This document shows positions 1 to 11,189 of a stretch of DNA of 64,000 bases, piece by piece. Numbering within the stretch: the stretch's first letter is position 1; each line of letters starts with the position of its first letter. The stretch covers positions 62,001-126,000 of the forward strand of contig QVRM01005435.1 of the NCBI GenBank assembly GCA_003439945.1, in the 5' to 3' direction. The translations under genes were made by a program, and so were the position numbers. Origin of the DNA: Dermanyssus gallinae (lineage: Eukaryota > Arthropoda > Arachnida > Mesostigmata > Dermanyssidae). The notes below the pieces were generated by a model, which did no database searches, was not told the DNA's origin, and saw only the letters and a program-made list of their open reading frames with translations.

Positions 1-512
1 ATATCGTCGGTGTGTTTCTGCAGCGTCTCCGCTTGCCTCCCATGCGCCCACCCGCCAAACGTCACTGGGCCTGGCAGTTCCACTTTATCACGCGTCTGCT
101 TCAGCCGCCCGTAATACGGGTGAAACGGCCTCTCTCTGCCTCTCCGCCATGGCTAGCTTTCAACCGAAGCATAGAGATTTTGCATAGGGCGTCTCTCCTT
201 CTCTCTGCGTCTCTAACGCTCTCTTCTTTCACCTTCCACCACGTTTTTGTTTCTTTGTTTCTTTCTATCCGGCCTCCTATGTTCCTTTCTATGCGTTCCT
301 CGTCAAGCCAGAACAAGTAAGGAAGACAACAACAGTAGTGGCACTGCTGTTACCTGTACCAGGCACAGCCCCGAGCTCAGCTTGGACAAATGAAGCAACA
401 ATTCAATTCAGCAACACAGCAGCTTCGCAACCCACCGAAGCGACCAGCTTAAGTCATTTAAGGCCACCACCACCGCCACCACTTGATTAACTACTGGCTA
501 ACGACGTTTATC
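1..512. other. Upstream DNA, no gene recognised
   Basis: Pyrimidine-rich sequence with short open frames on both strands. None resembles a known protein, and none has a start context or length that stands out. It may be intronic or upstream of a transcript that begins outside the window. Confidence 0.4.
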
Positions 513-850
513 TACACCAGCCAATCAATTGCTAACTATCTACACCACCAGCCGATCAATTGCTAACTATCTACACCACCAGCCGATCAATTGCTAACTA
601 TACCGCCAGACCAACTAGATAACTATACCACTCGATCAAGTAGATAACTATACCACTCGACCAACTGGTTAACTCTAAGACACTCGACCAACTGGTTAGC
701 TATAACACACTCGACCAACTGGTTAACTACACCACCTGACCAACTGGTTAACTACACCGCTTGACCAACTGGTTAACTACACCACTTGACCAACTGGCTA
801 ACTATAACACACTCGACCAACTGGTTAGCTATAACACACCCTCGACCAGT
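513..850. repeat. Minisatellite, units about 29-33 bp
   Basis: About eleven degenerate tandem units. The early units carry CCACCAGCCGATCAATTG, and the later ones drift to CGACCAACTGGTTAACTA. Unit length and sequence change gradually along the array, as expected of slippage followed by point mutation. No reading frame survives across it. Confidence 0.85.
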
Positions 851-1017
851 CAGCGAACTAACTACACACTCAATCGAACCGCATCCACCACCATCTGACG
901 GCACCATTGACAGCCACTGCCGCCGCCTCTGCCGCTTTCAACAGCACAGAACCGCAACGGAACCACCTCTCTCGTGACTGACTGACCACTACTCACTGTC
1001 TGTCTGGTCTGGTCCAT

Positions 1018-1120
1018 TCAATAACAACAAAACCAGCAGCAATAACAACAAACACAGCAACATCAACAACAACAACAGCAATAACAACAAACACAGCAAT
1101 AACAACAAAGCACTAGCAAC
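1018..1120. repeat. CAA-rich simple repeat
   Basis: Interrupted AACAACA/AGCAAC runs. The composition resembles the other CAA/TTG tracts in the window. No protein is inferred. Confidence 0.8.
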
Positions 1121-1244
1121 AACTACTTCGTCTTCGAACGTGACAGCCGTCTATTTGCTCCTCTGTGCGTTCTGCTCGCTCTGTTCGCCGGGCGGCTTAA
1201 CAAGCCCCACACAGATGCCATTTGCACCCCCGTCCTGCCCGCGT

Positions 1245-1395
1245 CCCCCCCCCCCCCCCCCTCTTTGCTATTGTCATGCGCGCGCGCGCGATCTTGCCAG
1301 ACGACATGCGGCAATTCGCCGGGTCATGAACTAAGAACTCTGTTTCGCGCGCTCTTTCTTTCTTGTTTATTTCTATCTTATTCTACCCATTCCTA

Positions 1396-1439
<44 letters not shown>

Positions 1440-1446
1440 TCTCTCG
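1245..1446. repeat. C-run, (CG)n and (CT)n tracts
   Basis: A homopolymer C run near 1247-1261 is followed by a short alternating CG run near 1276-1290, which could form Z-DNA. A long (CT)n tract lies at about 1402-1446. In arthropods CT/GA tracts close to genes often bind GAGA-type factors, but nothing here proves a promoter. Confidence 0.8.
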
Positions 1447-1517
1447 TCGAGGCATTCCGCGCGCCTTAACATGTGCATGTCGCTAAACGAGGCAGCAGAG
1501 TGAATTTTGCGTGAGAT

Positions 1518-1640
1518 TATTGTCATTGTTGTCATTGTTCCCTATTGTTGCTGTTGTTGTTGCTGTTGTTGTTGTTGCTGTAGCCGTGGTTATTCTTGTT
1601 GTTGTTGTTGTTGTTGCTACTGCTGCTGCGGCAGTTGTTA
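1518..1640. repeat. (TTG)n-rich repeat with a possible splice donor downstream
   Basis: Interrupted TTG/CTG repeat. About 40 bp downstream, GGGGTAAGT at about 1679-1687 fits the donor consensus. This stretch could therefore be the end of an untranslated 5' exon, but no matching acceptor or reading frame was identified. Confidence 0.5.
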
Positions 1641-1995
1641 GTTCTGCTTGTGTTGCTGGTGGTGCTGCCAAAATCGTCAGGGGTAAGTTCAACACTTCAT
1701 AACTAGCTACAGTTGGTTGGTGATGAGTTGGTAGAGCTGCTTTGTAGAGCGACTCTGATTGTTGTGCAGATGGATGGCTTGAATGATCGACTGATGATTC
1801 ATAGATTAATTGATAGAATGAATGATCAATGTGGTTGATTGAAGCTATAATAGTTAGTGTGAGTGCGGCCGAAAAACGTTACCGACACAGTATTGGTGCG
1901 CTGGGGCAGCTCAAGACATTGGCACGTTTGCAGTGAGTGTCCTTGGTTTTTATCTTGATAATCAAGTAGGGGATCTTGTCTATCTAGTTTCTCGG

Positions 1996-2019
1996 TATAT
2001 ATATATATATATATATAAA

Positions 2020-2057
<38 letters not shown>
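1996..2057. repeat. (TA)n microsatellite
   Basis: Nearly pure alternating TA with a few AA/TT breaks. It is the first of about twenty such tracts in the window. Confidence 0.95.
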
Positions 2058-2062
<5 letters not shown>

Positions 2063-3478
2063 GCGTTTCTAGCCTCCCTCCGCACCCAACTGCATGTGTG
2101 AAGTAAAGAACATTGGTTTTTGAGTACTGAACTTCAGTAGACCTGTGCGGTGGAAGTCCCAGCTTACGCGCTCTGTTCCTAAATGAAAATGCGTTTTATA
2201 TTTAATACAAATCCCAAGCTTTCTGCTTAGAGCTAGATCAGTTTACTGCTCGTGTTCTACTAGTTTAAGTTGAAATGCAATTATACTTATGTAATAATAA
2301 TAATGTCCTATTATTAAGTAAATATACTATTTCAATATTTAGATATCATTAGTTTGATATGTGCCGTCCCGGCGGACGTTATATTGAGACATCATCCACA
2401 GCGTCTTTTTTGTGGTGGCCTCTTCTCTACCCTAAAAGCATGTGTATATTTGAGCTTGTTCCTCATCTTTGGAGCTATTCGAGGTTGAGGTTTCGCGAAT
2501 ACATTGGCTAAGCTTCGTTCACTCAATCGGAGCAAAGTGTCGTTTTGATTTTCTCTTAGAACTTAAAATTTTCGTTTGTTTAGAGGCAGTACTGCACGAA
2601 CGAGTGCCGCCCATATCGAGCCGAACTGTCGGGTGCGTGATACGGTGCTGGCGAAACTATGGCACCTAAGCAAATCACTATATTTATTGTATTTGTATCG
2701 TATATATTATATTCATTGTACATTTGATTGTATGCACGCACAGCAGACACCGAGGACGCAAATCTCTAGGTTCGCCTGTGTGCTTTGGTGGGTGGATGAC
2801 TGTTTGTTTGGCGTCGATCGCGCTGATTGAGTCAGCTGTTCCGCGCGTTCGGCCATTCAAAGTTGCCGCCACTATTGAACGGGTTTTGCAGCCACGTGAA
2901 CTAGCTCAGCTGGCAATCCGTAATCGTAGTAGTAGTAGTAGTAATAGTAAAAGTAGTGGTTGCTGCTGCCGCGGCTGTGTTGAGCGAAACACCCCGCGCC
3001 TGTACAGCCATGACAAAATGCGATGAGATATGTGCATGACAGCCTCTTGCCTACAGTTTCCTTGTGTGACGCTATAGGTAACATTGCGTACGCTTTCTTC
3101 TTCTTCGGCTGCTGCTGATGCTGCTGCTGGTAGGAGGGGTAGAAAACGCAGATGCAACCGAGCGAATTTTCCTGGTTATACCGTTCGATTCAATTCAATA
3201 GTCGTAGTTGTTCGGTCGCTAGCGGCGACGTTCGGATAAACCTTGTATACTGGTAGTAGAACTCTTCCTCTTCTTCTTGTTCTGCTGTGACCCTCAACGA
3301 CTTGACAACGAAGATTTCGCGCATCCATCGACACACTTTGTCGGACCATGACAGAGAGTTGCACACGGATTATGCTCAGCATGGATGCTCGCGAGAACGT
3401 CGTGATCTCTTGTGTTCACCTTTTTCTTCAACAGTCTTGCAACATGCTTTGATGACTCGGAGACGCCGGTGGTGGTGA
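2058..3478. other. No gene recognised; short trinucleotide runs
   Basis: AT-rich up to about 2.5 kb, then more balanced. It contains a short (AGT)n run near 2926-2955 and CTG-rich patches near 3105-3130. Open frames are short and resemble nothing known. It probably contains the distal promoter of the ALG10 gene. Confidence 0.4.
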
Positions 3479-3540
3479 TGTCGTTATTGTCGTCGTTGTT
3501 GTCGTCGTTGTTGTTGTCGTCGTCGTCGTCGTGAGCGTTG
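3479..3540. repeat. (GTC/GTT)n repeat just upstream of ALG10
   Basis: Trinucleotide repeat ending about 160 bp before the ALG10 start codon, so it probably lies in the promoter or 5' untranslated region. No TATA box or initiator stands out nearby. Confidence 0.75.
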
Positions 3541-3701
3541 TTGTCTAGCTATAGCACGATATAGAGTCATTTAGGAACATTTAGGATCATTATCATCATA
3601 GAAACACACCTCGACACCGGTAACAACCGAACACGATCCGCCGCAGAAAAGTTGCCGGCTTTCGAGTGGGGCTCGACCAGCCGGACCAATATTATTGCAC
3701 C

Positions 3702-5084
3702 ATGGCGGTGGTCGGCGGACTCTTTCTGCGTCCCTGGGAGGTGATGCTGTTCTCCGTCTTCATCTCGATCGTGTGCTGGATCGCCAACTTCGTCAATCGG
3801 ATCGTACGCCAGCCGTACATGGACGAAATCTTCCACGTGCCGCAGGCGCAACGATACTGTCGGGGCGACTTCGCCAGCTGGGACCCGAAGCTGACGACCC
3901 CGCCGGGCCTCTACCTGACGAGCGTGCCGTTCAGCTGGCTGGCCGAGTGCACGCTCGACGTGCTCCGTGCGACGAACATCCTATTCTGCGTGGCGAACAT
4001 CTACGTGATGCATCTGATCCGACAGCACCTTCATCCGACGACCTCGATCATGTCGTCCGTGTCGATCGCGCTGCTGCCGGTGAACTTTTTCTTCACGTTT
4101 CTCTACTATACGGACGCCGGCTGTATATTCTGCCTCCTGCTCGTCTACCTGTTCTACCTCAACAAGCGTCACTACCTGTCGGCTGTGGCCGGACTCGCTG
4201 GCGTCGTGTTTCGGCAGACAGCCATCGTCTGGGTGTTCTTCGTCGCCTGCCTAACGCTGGCCGAGATCGTCGAGCGCCACCTGAGGCGCTCGACCAAGGC
4301 GCAGCCACCCAAAGCGACCACGACGACGACGACGACGACACACCGGTCGCGCCCTCGGACGACCTCGGCGCCCGCCCGCAGCCCGCTCGTGGCGGACGTG
4401 ATGTGGGATGCGGCCAAAGACTGCACCGGGTACGCGCTCGTCGGCCTGGCGTTCGTCGTGTTTCTGCATCGGAACGGCGGCATCACGCTCGGCGACAAGG
4501 CCGCTCACGAGGCGGTCGTGCACTTCACGCAGATCGGCTACTTTCTGCTGTTCGCGCTGATGTTCGGCGCGCCGTTCGTGTTGAGCGTGCAGAACTTCGT
4601 CGACTTCATCGACTTCGCCACGAAGCGACCCATCGTCATACTGGTCGGGTCGCTGGTGATGCACGGCCTGTTCGAGAACTTCCTGCACGTGCATCCCTAC
4701 CTGCTGTCGGATAACCGCCACTACACGTTCTATCTGTGGCGGCGGTTTCTGTCCAAGGTCGAGGTTCGGCAGGGTCTCATCGTGCTCTACACGTTCGTCG
4801 GATACTGTCTGTTCGCGTGCGTACGCGGCCACGTCAAGCGTTCGTGGCTCGTCCTGTTCGCGCTGTGCACAGCGATCACCATCGTGCCGCAGAAGCTGCT
4901 CGAGTTTCGCTACTTCCTCTGGCCGTACATGCTGCTGCGGCTGCACTTCCGCGAACAGCCCCATCAGGTGGCTGCCGAGACGGTGGCCTTCGTCGTGATC
5001 AACAGCATCACCTTCTACATGTTTCTCTATGGCACGTTTATTTGGAAGCACGACCCTGTACATATTCAGCGTTTCATGTGGTAA
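3702..5084 (+). CDS. ALG10: Dol-P-Glc:Glc2Man9GlcNAc2-PP-Dol alpha-1,2-glucosyltransferase (ALG10/DIE2 family)
   Basis: ER membrane glycosyltransferase that adds the third, terminal alpha-1,2-linked glucose to the dolichol-linked oligosaccharide. That glucose makes the precursor a preferred substrate for oligosaccharyltransferase. The protein has 460 residues, close to the usual length of about 470. Family hallmarks are clear: PYMDEIFHVPQAQRYC at residues 37-52, LTTPPGLYLTSV at about 65-76, DNRHYTFYLWRR at about 336-347 and LEFRYFLWPYMLLRL at about 400. Many hydrophobic membrane segments run throughout. The ATG at 3702 is in a good context (CACCATGG); the frame stays open 12 codons further upstream but without an ATG. 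The coding region is a single uninterrupted exon. An extra Thr-rich loop (eight Thr followed by basic and Pro residues, about 206-230) looks like a lineage-specific insertion in a hydrophilic loop. The coding DNA is far more GC-rich than its surroundings. Confident call. Confidence 0.96.
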   Translation: MAVVGGLFLRPWEVMLFSVFISIVCWIANFVNRIVRQPYMDEIFHVPQAQRYCRGDFASWDPKLTTPPGLYLTSVPFSWLAECTLDVLRATNILFCVANIYVMHLIRQHLHPTTSIMSSVSIALLPVNFFFTFLYYTDAGCIFCLLLVYLFYLNKRHYLSAVAGLAGVVFRQTAIVWVFFVACLTLAEIVERHLRRSTKAQPPKATTTTTTTTHRSRPRTTSAPARSPLVADVMWDAAKDCTGYALVGLAFVVFLHRNGGITLGDKAAHEAVVHFTQIGYFLLFALMFGAPFVLSVQNFVDFIDFATKRPIVILVGSLVMHGLFENFLHVHPYLLSDNRHYTFYLWRRFLSKVEVRQGLIVLYTFVGYCLFACVRGHVKRSWLVLFALCTAITIVPQKLLEFRYFLWPYMLLRLHFREQPHQVAAETVAFVVINSITFYMFLYGTFIWKHDPVHIQRFMW

Positions 5085-5214
5085 TATATATATATATATA
5101 TATATATATAGAAAAAAGGTTTCAAGTAGCATTAAACGCCGTTGACAAGACAGCCCGTCCAGGGGCTCCTGTACACATGTACAAAAGAGAAGAACGCCTC
5201 ATGCAAATATTTAC

Positions 5215-5251
<37 letters not shown>
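5083..5251. repeat. Two (TA)n tracts in the ALG10 3' UTR
   Basis: TA runs at about 5083-5111 and 5218-5251. The first begins within the ALG10 stop codon (TAATATATA). Confidence 0.9.
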
Positions 5252-5255
<4 letters not shown>

Positions 5256-5275
5256 GTGCGTGTATACATATAGCC

Positions 5276-5281
5276 AATAAA
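5276..5281 (+). promoter_or_regulatory. Candidate polyadenylation signal of ALG10
   Basis: AATAAA, 190 bp after the stop codon, followed within about 30 bp by a T-rich stretch (5301-5318). This is a plausible cleavage and polyadenylation site. It was inferred from the consensus only. Confidence 0.55.
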
Positions 5282-5433
5282 CCGGCCTCTGCATTCGATG
5301 TTGCTCTTTTTTTCTTCGACGTCTTTTGCTCATTGCGAGATCTATGCGGATGAACGAACAGCTACGCGAGCGCTTGTTGTCCGTGTGTGTCCTTCGCGAA
5401 GGGCACTACCAGAAAACGTCTGCTTGACATTCA

Positions 5434-5800
5434 TTGTTCACTATATCAGCCCAAGTCTCTCACGTGTTCCTCCTACAGGCAGCCAAAAACAGCATCTGCC
5501 TCAAAAACTGTGCCTCACGTCGATCTCCTGTGATCTTGAATACAGTTAGGAAACTTTTGAGAAACAAGTCAATCTGTACACCTCCCTTACTGGTGTGTTC
5601 CAGAGTCTCTATTGCGATGAATCTCTGCGAAATATCTAGTTTACTAGATATTTTTATAGTTATTTATCGTCATTCCTGTTCATTTTTGTATAACTCAGCT
5701 CAGCCCGTTCGCCCTACAGACATCCAAGTACAGCATGTGCCTCGAAGCTGCCGCGCATCGATTCTCTGTGATTTCTTGAATTCGTTTAGCTAGCCTTCGC
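5434..5800. repeat. Diverged tandem duplication, period about 250 bp
   Basis: The segment near 5440-5550 (CCTACAGGCAGCCAAAAACAG, then TCTGTGCCTC-like text and CTGTGATCTTGAAT) recurs near 5690-5795 in altered form (CCTACAGACATCCAAGTACAG, CTGTGATTTCTTGAAT). The function is unknown. Confidence 0.6.
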
Positions 5801-7960
5801 TAATGGGATCTGCTTATATATTTATCCAGGTTATGCTGAGTGTGGTGGTTCTTTTAGGGGACTGAGATCGGACACGCCTTTGATGGTTGTCTGGTTATTA
5901 GTTTTTGATGGTTTAGCTTCGTTAACCATTGACTCAGCGAGAGAGTCAAACTGGATTAGTGAAGCGGCGTAGCTGACGGGGGCTCTTGCCTCTGATATTG
6001 AGACCACTCTTGTTTATAGGGAGGCTTGCTGTTATCCAGGCGTTCGCTTATAATCGATGTTTATATATATAAACAAGCGTCGACTTTAGTTCTTATAAGT
6101 GTAACGACACAAGATATGCTCATATGGTGTAGTTGAATCTTGGCGATTTAAGGCTGTATCTCCACACGCAAGGTTTTACTTGTGGATGCATACTTATCAG
6201 TCTTAGACGAATCCTAATTTTCCGAATTTCTTTGCTGAACACATGGACCCACAGGGGCGTTTAGTTGCTTGGATTTGCGTGCATTATACGAAGGAGCGTG
6301 TCGGTAGTTATTCGTTTACTTTCTCTCTATCTTGGGGTGGTACCGCATTTCGATGCATTTAGCGGTGAACTCCTAAACTTAAATTCTGCCGCTGCCAGAT
6401 GAGCTAGTCCTCCTTATGTAGCGTCATTCAGAAACCACACACTAAATGGACCCTGTAACTGGGATAGAATATCTGATATACTACTTATAGAAGCCAGGCA
6501 TTTTTATGACTCTACTAAATGTTTACCATTAATACCCATCCAAATGACGGTGACATAACAAATGCTATAGCCGACGCAAGAAAATGGTGATCCGAAAACA
6601 CCCAATCAAAAGCGTTGATTATAAATCCTCTCAGGACCCACGTGCAACCTGCTGTCTCGTCTTTAGTCTTGCCCGAGCTGTTGTTGCACTCTACTAACGT
6701 AGGTAGCGCCCCTTACGTACTCTGAGATAAATGACATTCTGAGCTTCTCGGTTTTGATGAATTAGTTGGCCAATGGTTGCGGCTATATTTGCGCCACTAA
6801 ACTAGAAATATGACATCTATTGATGCATATTTTTTCGCGCTATTTCGAAATTAAACTTAATTTGAGCAGCATATTTGTTTGGTTCGCGCTCAGTGTTATA
6901 TGTTGAGAAGACACCAAGGAACCCAATGTTGGTCTCGGGTTGGTCTCTTTCATTGTTAGGTAACGCTGGTGGCTGTGTGCTCATTGCTGTTATTCTAGAG
7001 TATGTCGTGCTATGGTGGGCGCCTTACCGTATTGTCGACTACGGATGAGTGTCTGCGATTAAGGCACATCAGGCGTCTCCTTAAAGCTACATTTGTATGG
7101 GATTCACAAACCCGCTAATCATCCCCTTGTCGAGGATGGCCGCAATACTATTGTTGTTAGACTATTTAACCTGGCCACTTTGACTTGCCATTAAGGCTGT
7201 ATGACTTAAAAATCTCGACCTTGCGGGCGGTTATTTTTGCTTCCGAGTCAGATTCTGCGATTCTTCGTACCATATCATAGACCAGCGATCATAGTCCACA
7301 AAAAACGCCTGTACAAGGGCTTAGCATGTCTGCGGACCTTCCAGTATTAGGTAATAAAACCGAGAAAGTAGCTCTTGCTCAGTATTGAAAACTGCAGCAT
7401 TCGTAACGTTTTAGGCCACTTAATAGAAGTGAAATTTTTGTGGAGTTCGACGGTCCACCGTGGGGAGGGACTTTTGGCTGCGACCTACTTAGGACCCCTC
7501 GGGCTTCCATGTACTCCTCCCATAGATGAACTTTTTGTTCCAGTCGGTTATTTGCTCAATTAATCCATCTGTTGCAAAGGCCAGGTTTGGCGTTGATCTC
7601 TGCCTGTGGTTATTGAAGGTGTACGCAGGAGTGTTCCTGAAGTTTAAATAATGAGCCTACGATAATCATATCATAAATCCAACCATCATTTGGTACGGAA
7701 ATTATCTGCGCATTTTGTAATGTGAATTTTCCTGCATGTGTTTGTTTTAAACGCGTCATGGCAACAATTTAATGTAGTTAACTCAATTTCTTCATCGAAC
7801 GACGTTTCCTCGCAATCGCTTATTTTGTAAAGTTACGTTCGGTTAGCAGTAAAGCAAACATTAGTCATTTTACTCTTAAACAAGACATTCTCTCAACCCT
7901 ATTCAAGTGGGAGAATGCATATTTTAATGAAATCTGGGATTCTTTTAAGTGGTTAAACTG

Positions 7961-7962
<2 letters not shown>
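5801..7962. other. No intact gene; possibly a very old LINE remnant
   Basis: AT-rich with many stops in all frames. On the minus strand near 6600-6520 a short stretch reads DWVFSDHHFLASAI, which recalls the SDH-containing end of a LINE endonuclease, but the match is weak. Nothing else is recognisable. Confidence 0.3.

Positions 7963-7996
<34 letters not shown>
7963..7996. repeat. (TA)n then (TG)n microsatellite
   Basis: TA run followed directly by a short GTGTGTGT run. Confidence 0.9.
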
Positions 7997-8005
<9 letters not shown>

Positions 8006-8741
8006 ATGGAGATTTGGTAATATATGGATTGTAACTGCTGCTGCAGGTTAACGGATCTATCGTTGACATTTTAACCTGCAAGATTTTTTGACAACGGACG
8101 CGCACTACAAACACGAGCGGGGAAGAAGAGAACACAAAAAAAGCTGCGTGTCCGCCACAGAAGCGAAAAGCTGTGTGCCGAAGTTGACGGCGTAGGCAGA
8201 CGAATGACTGTTTGCACGGTGGGCGAGGAATACAGTCGTAACGTCATCAGCAGGATAATAAACGTCTTTGGCTGTAGTAAAAATAAGAAAACAGACGAGG
8301 CAAACGGGGAAAAGTAAAGAACCACTCTCCGTCGTGCGTCGCCATCGAGCGGAGGCGGGCTGAAAGTGAAGGAGAAGAATCGAAAGGAAGATAAGCGGGG
8401 GGGGGGGGGGGCGTGAAGACGCAAGAATGAAGTTATGATAACTGACTCATTGGCTTCAGTTGTCGTCGTTGCTGACAACTAAAGGCAGACAGAGATAGCA
8501 GGTTCATATAGCAGATATGGATGGATGTACGGATGAATCGTGAGATGTGAGGGAGGAGTGCAATGGCGGACTAACGTGTCCGCTTCCGTTCGGATGAGGT
8601 GTATTTCACACAGGGACGTCACCATGGTGGTTGCATTGCTGGCGACGTTGTGCCCGTTGCCCCTGCTCCTTTACGCGACCGTATTCTGACATTTCCGCCC
8701 TCCATCTAGAGAAAAATGCCTATTTGGCTCTTATGACCAGC

Positions 8742-8784
<43 letters not shown>

Positions 8785-9935
8785 GACCAAACTCTGCACT
8801 GTAGCATGGATATATGTATAAAAAAAAATTTACATTAATACTAAAAATTCTTCCATTTCTGTGTCTACTGCATCTCCCGTGCTTTAGGATTGGCTAGACA
8901 TTGCTAACGTAAGATGTTGCTTACAAAGAAAGGTATCAATTACTTCGCTTGATGGCTCCAGCTTTAGCACCTAACGCTGCTTGCTGCCTCTCATGGATAG
9001 ACCAAAGAGTTGTTACCGCAAAATGCCAAATGTGAAAAAAGGAATGTTGAAGGAATTCTGAAATTTTTTGCAGCTGTGGGCAGGGAATGCTGCCGCCATC
9101 TTTAAACTGAATTCTACCACCGAAAGCGCCTGCGCGCCACGAGAAGTATATATATATATATATATATTACATGCGTGAAGAGGTGCTAAGATTTCTTATA
9201 TGAATGCTGGCAAGAGACGCACGCATAGCTTACAATGGTATGCGTAACTTTATTAGAAAGTGCACATATTTTTTAAATGATCTATACATGTCGTTTATAA
9301 AAGCGCAATTACTGAAAATCGTAGTTCAGTATGTTGCTCACTTTATCGCTTCGTAATCTCCTCTTCGATAGTCGAACCTGACTCTGCCACTCTCAATGTA
9401 TTAATTGCAGCCAGCTATAACAGGCAAGAGCAGGCTGTTATCGTCGGAGGCTACTGGACTCGGCAGCACCTGTATTTCCTCCATAGAGCGATCTATAGAG
9501 GCCCCCTTTATATAGGGCCATACGAAGCAATGTAGAACGTTTGCTTCCGTAACGCGTGTGTGTGTGGTACTAACTCATTATTGTTCAGAAATCGAGCAAT
9601 GTTGTCTCTATTGTAGAATCATTAGTATTTTCGGTCACGTGAGCGTTATTTTTTCATTGAGATCTGGTTGATTTATATTTTCCTGAGTATTATTGTGTGT
9701 CGCTATTCAGTGGTGTTCGAAGACACTGCACTTATCTCGGATGTGTGATATATCCGTATAGGTTCACTGTTGCACACGGGAAATTATTAATTCAAATGAG
9801 AACGCCGCTCCCCGTTGAGTCGAGATCTCGCCGACGATGCCATCGCTTTTGCAAGCCACGTGTCAGTAATCATGGCCATGTCAATATTGTCATTATTTAA
9901 ATACCTTAATATGTACACGTATTTGCGTGTGAAAT
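7997..9935. other. No gene recognised; (TA)n and poly-G tracts
   Basis: (TA)n tracts lie at about 8741-8781 and 9148-9167, and a G-run at about 8397-8411. The open frames of up to 135 codons on the minus strand near 8.1-8.5 kb are low-complexity (Phe/Ser/Pro-rich) and resemble nothing known. Confidence 0.45.
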
Positions 9936-10175
9936 TTGGAATTTCAGTCTGTCATTTGCTACTTTCCAGACGGTCTTCACCAGCTTGTCACTGGTTCGAC
10001 TGACAATTTTGAATCTATCATTGACCTGCTGCTCGCCACCGATCTAGGCTTAATTGAGGATCTCACTTTTAGCACAACCTCCGTGGTTTCTGATTATGAT
10101 AAAGCCTTATCTTTTATTGTCTTAGTGGAAGGATCCACTTTAACGACCGACAATCGGGAATGCCACACCTCGTAG
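9936..10175 (+). pseudogene. LINE endonuclease fragment (end of the APE-like domain)
   Basis: The frame reads GLHQLVTGSTDNFESIIDLL and later TSVVSDYDKALSF. This matches the end of the apurinic-type endonuclease of LINE ORF2 (pattern LV..PTR....LDLVL ... SDH..I.F). The catalytic SDH has become SDY, so it could not cut DNA. Neither the start of the domain nor a reverse transcriptase is attached. It is a short relic, probably related to the CR1-type element at 34.3-38.3 kb, whose equivalent stretch reads LKQLVAAPTRGQNLLDIVL. Confidence 0.6.
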
Positions 10176-10739
10176 TTTTCCTGCGGTACCTTCCCAGGGG
10201 ACCGCCGTCAGCAATCCAAAAAGTAGGATTAATCCAAAACATTATCTAACACACAAGTTCTCTCAGAAATGTTTTGGATACTAAGTTATTAAATATCTGT
10301 GCAATTGTCCCGGCTTTAACAGCTAAAATGAACAACAAGACATTTTTGGTATCTACTACTTTCATTCTCTGTGTGTGTCATATTCTCATAGAGATGCACA
10401 CGCTTACAATTAAGATCTAAAGCGCTTTTCCCGTATAATCTTAATGCTGTTGCTTTGGCTTGCTACGTCAGCAAGCGGTTGAGGGGAACCAATCATTTAC
10501 TAGTCCTCATGCAGGAGCTAATGGATTGAGTGCTGTTTTACACCATACGGAATTGCCCCCGATATGTAACAAGTGATGGGCCATTTTCTTTTAGCAGAAC
10601 AGCTAAAGCAGCTATTCTATAACGATGAACGTTCTTCAAAGATCTTAAGACAAATACATGCCGATAAAACAGAAGGGCTGATGATCCTTAGATCTCGTGA
10701 CCCATTGGGCCCCGTTCGAAGGTTCAATCAGTCGTTGAT
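10176..10739. other. No gene recognised
   Basis: The longest plus-strand frame here, from 10573, ends inside the adjacent SINE, so it is not a gene. Nothing else is recognisable. Confidence 0.4.
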
Positions 10740-10752
10740 GATATTGCACGCT

Positions 10753-10933
10753 GTCGAGTCCGGCAGCTTGGTGCATTCGCGTGCGCCTCGCGACCGGAGG
10801 AAACACATAGGTGCTGTCCGGGTTCGAGTCCCACCGATGCACATTTGTATTTATGGAGTCCGTCTCACGAAGCAATGCGAAAGCAGTCCCGTAGACAATA
10901 AATGTTGACTGAGGGTCAGCCCGAAAAAGTTAA
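10753..10933 (+). mobile_element. SINE family A, copy 1, with 13-bp target-site duplication
   Basis: tRNA-derived SINE with a pol III A-box-like region and the B box GGTTCGAGTCCCACC, then a unique body ending GGGTCAGCCCGAAAA. GATATTGCACGCT stands immediately before (10740-10752) and after (10934-10946) the element. That is the target-site duplication of a LINE-driven insertion and fixes both ends. Two more copies lie at 52.6-52.8 kb (-) and 60.35-60.54 kb (+). Confidence 0.9.
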
Positions 10934-11038
10934 GATATTGCACGCTAGTGTGCAGAACTTGTTTTAAGTTAGCACTGTTGTCGGTTGCTTTGGTAAAAAT
11001 AAATTATACTTTATTCTCATAAAATACGCAATGTTTTG

Positions 11039-11039
<1 letters not shown>

Positions 11040-11071
<32 letters not shown>
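11040..11071. repeat. (TA)n microsatellite
   Basis: Alternating TA, then a looser T/A mix up to about 11090. Confidence 0.95.
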
Positions 11072-11084
<13 letters not shown>

Positions 11085-11189
11085 GTATATAAACTATGTA
11101 TGCGGAACAGAACGAGGGCGAAAGAGAGCGTAAAAAGGCGACACTTAGCCATGAGGTCCTTCCTGCCTAGTGTCCCAACGGGAACGGTC

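Noticed and set aside
4251..5132. 293-codon open frame antisense to ALG10
   Set aside because: GC-rich coding DNA often leaves the antisense frame open. The sense strand encodes a clear family member.
6400..7000. Degenerate LINE endonuclease on the minus strand
   Set aside because: Only one SDH-like word in a stop-filled frame; not enough to annotate as a LINE.
10490..10570. Possible RNase H motif of an LTR retrotransposon (ANGLSAVLHH)
   Set aside because: A short chance resemblance. No flanking retrotransposon motif occurs in any frame.
10573..10908. 111-codon plus-strand frame
   Set aside because: Its second half is SINE sequence, and the insertion boundary is fixed by a target-site duplication. 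The first half matches nothing.
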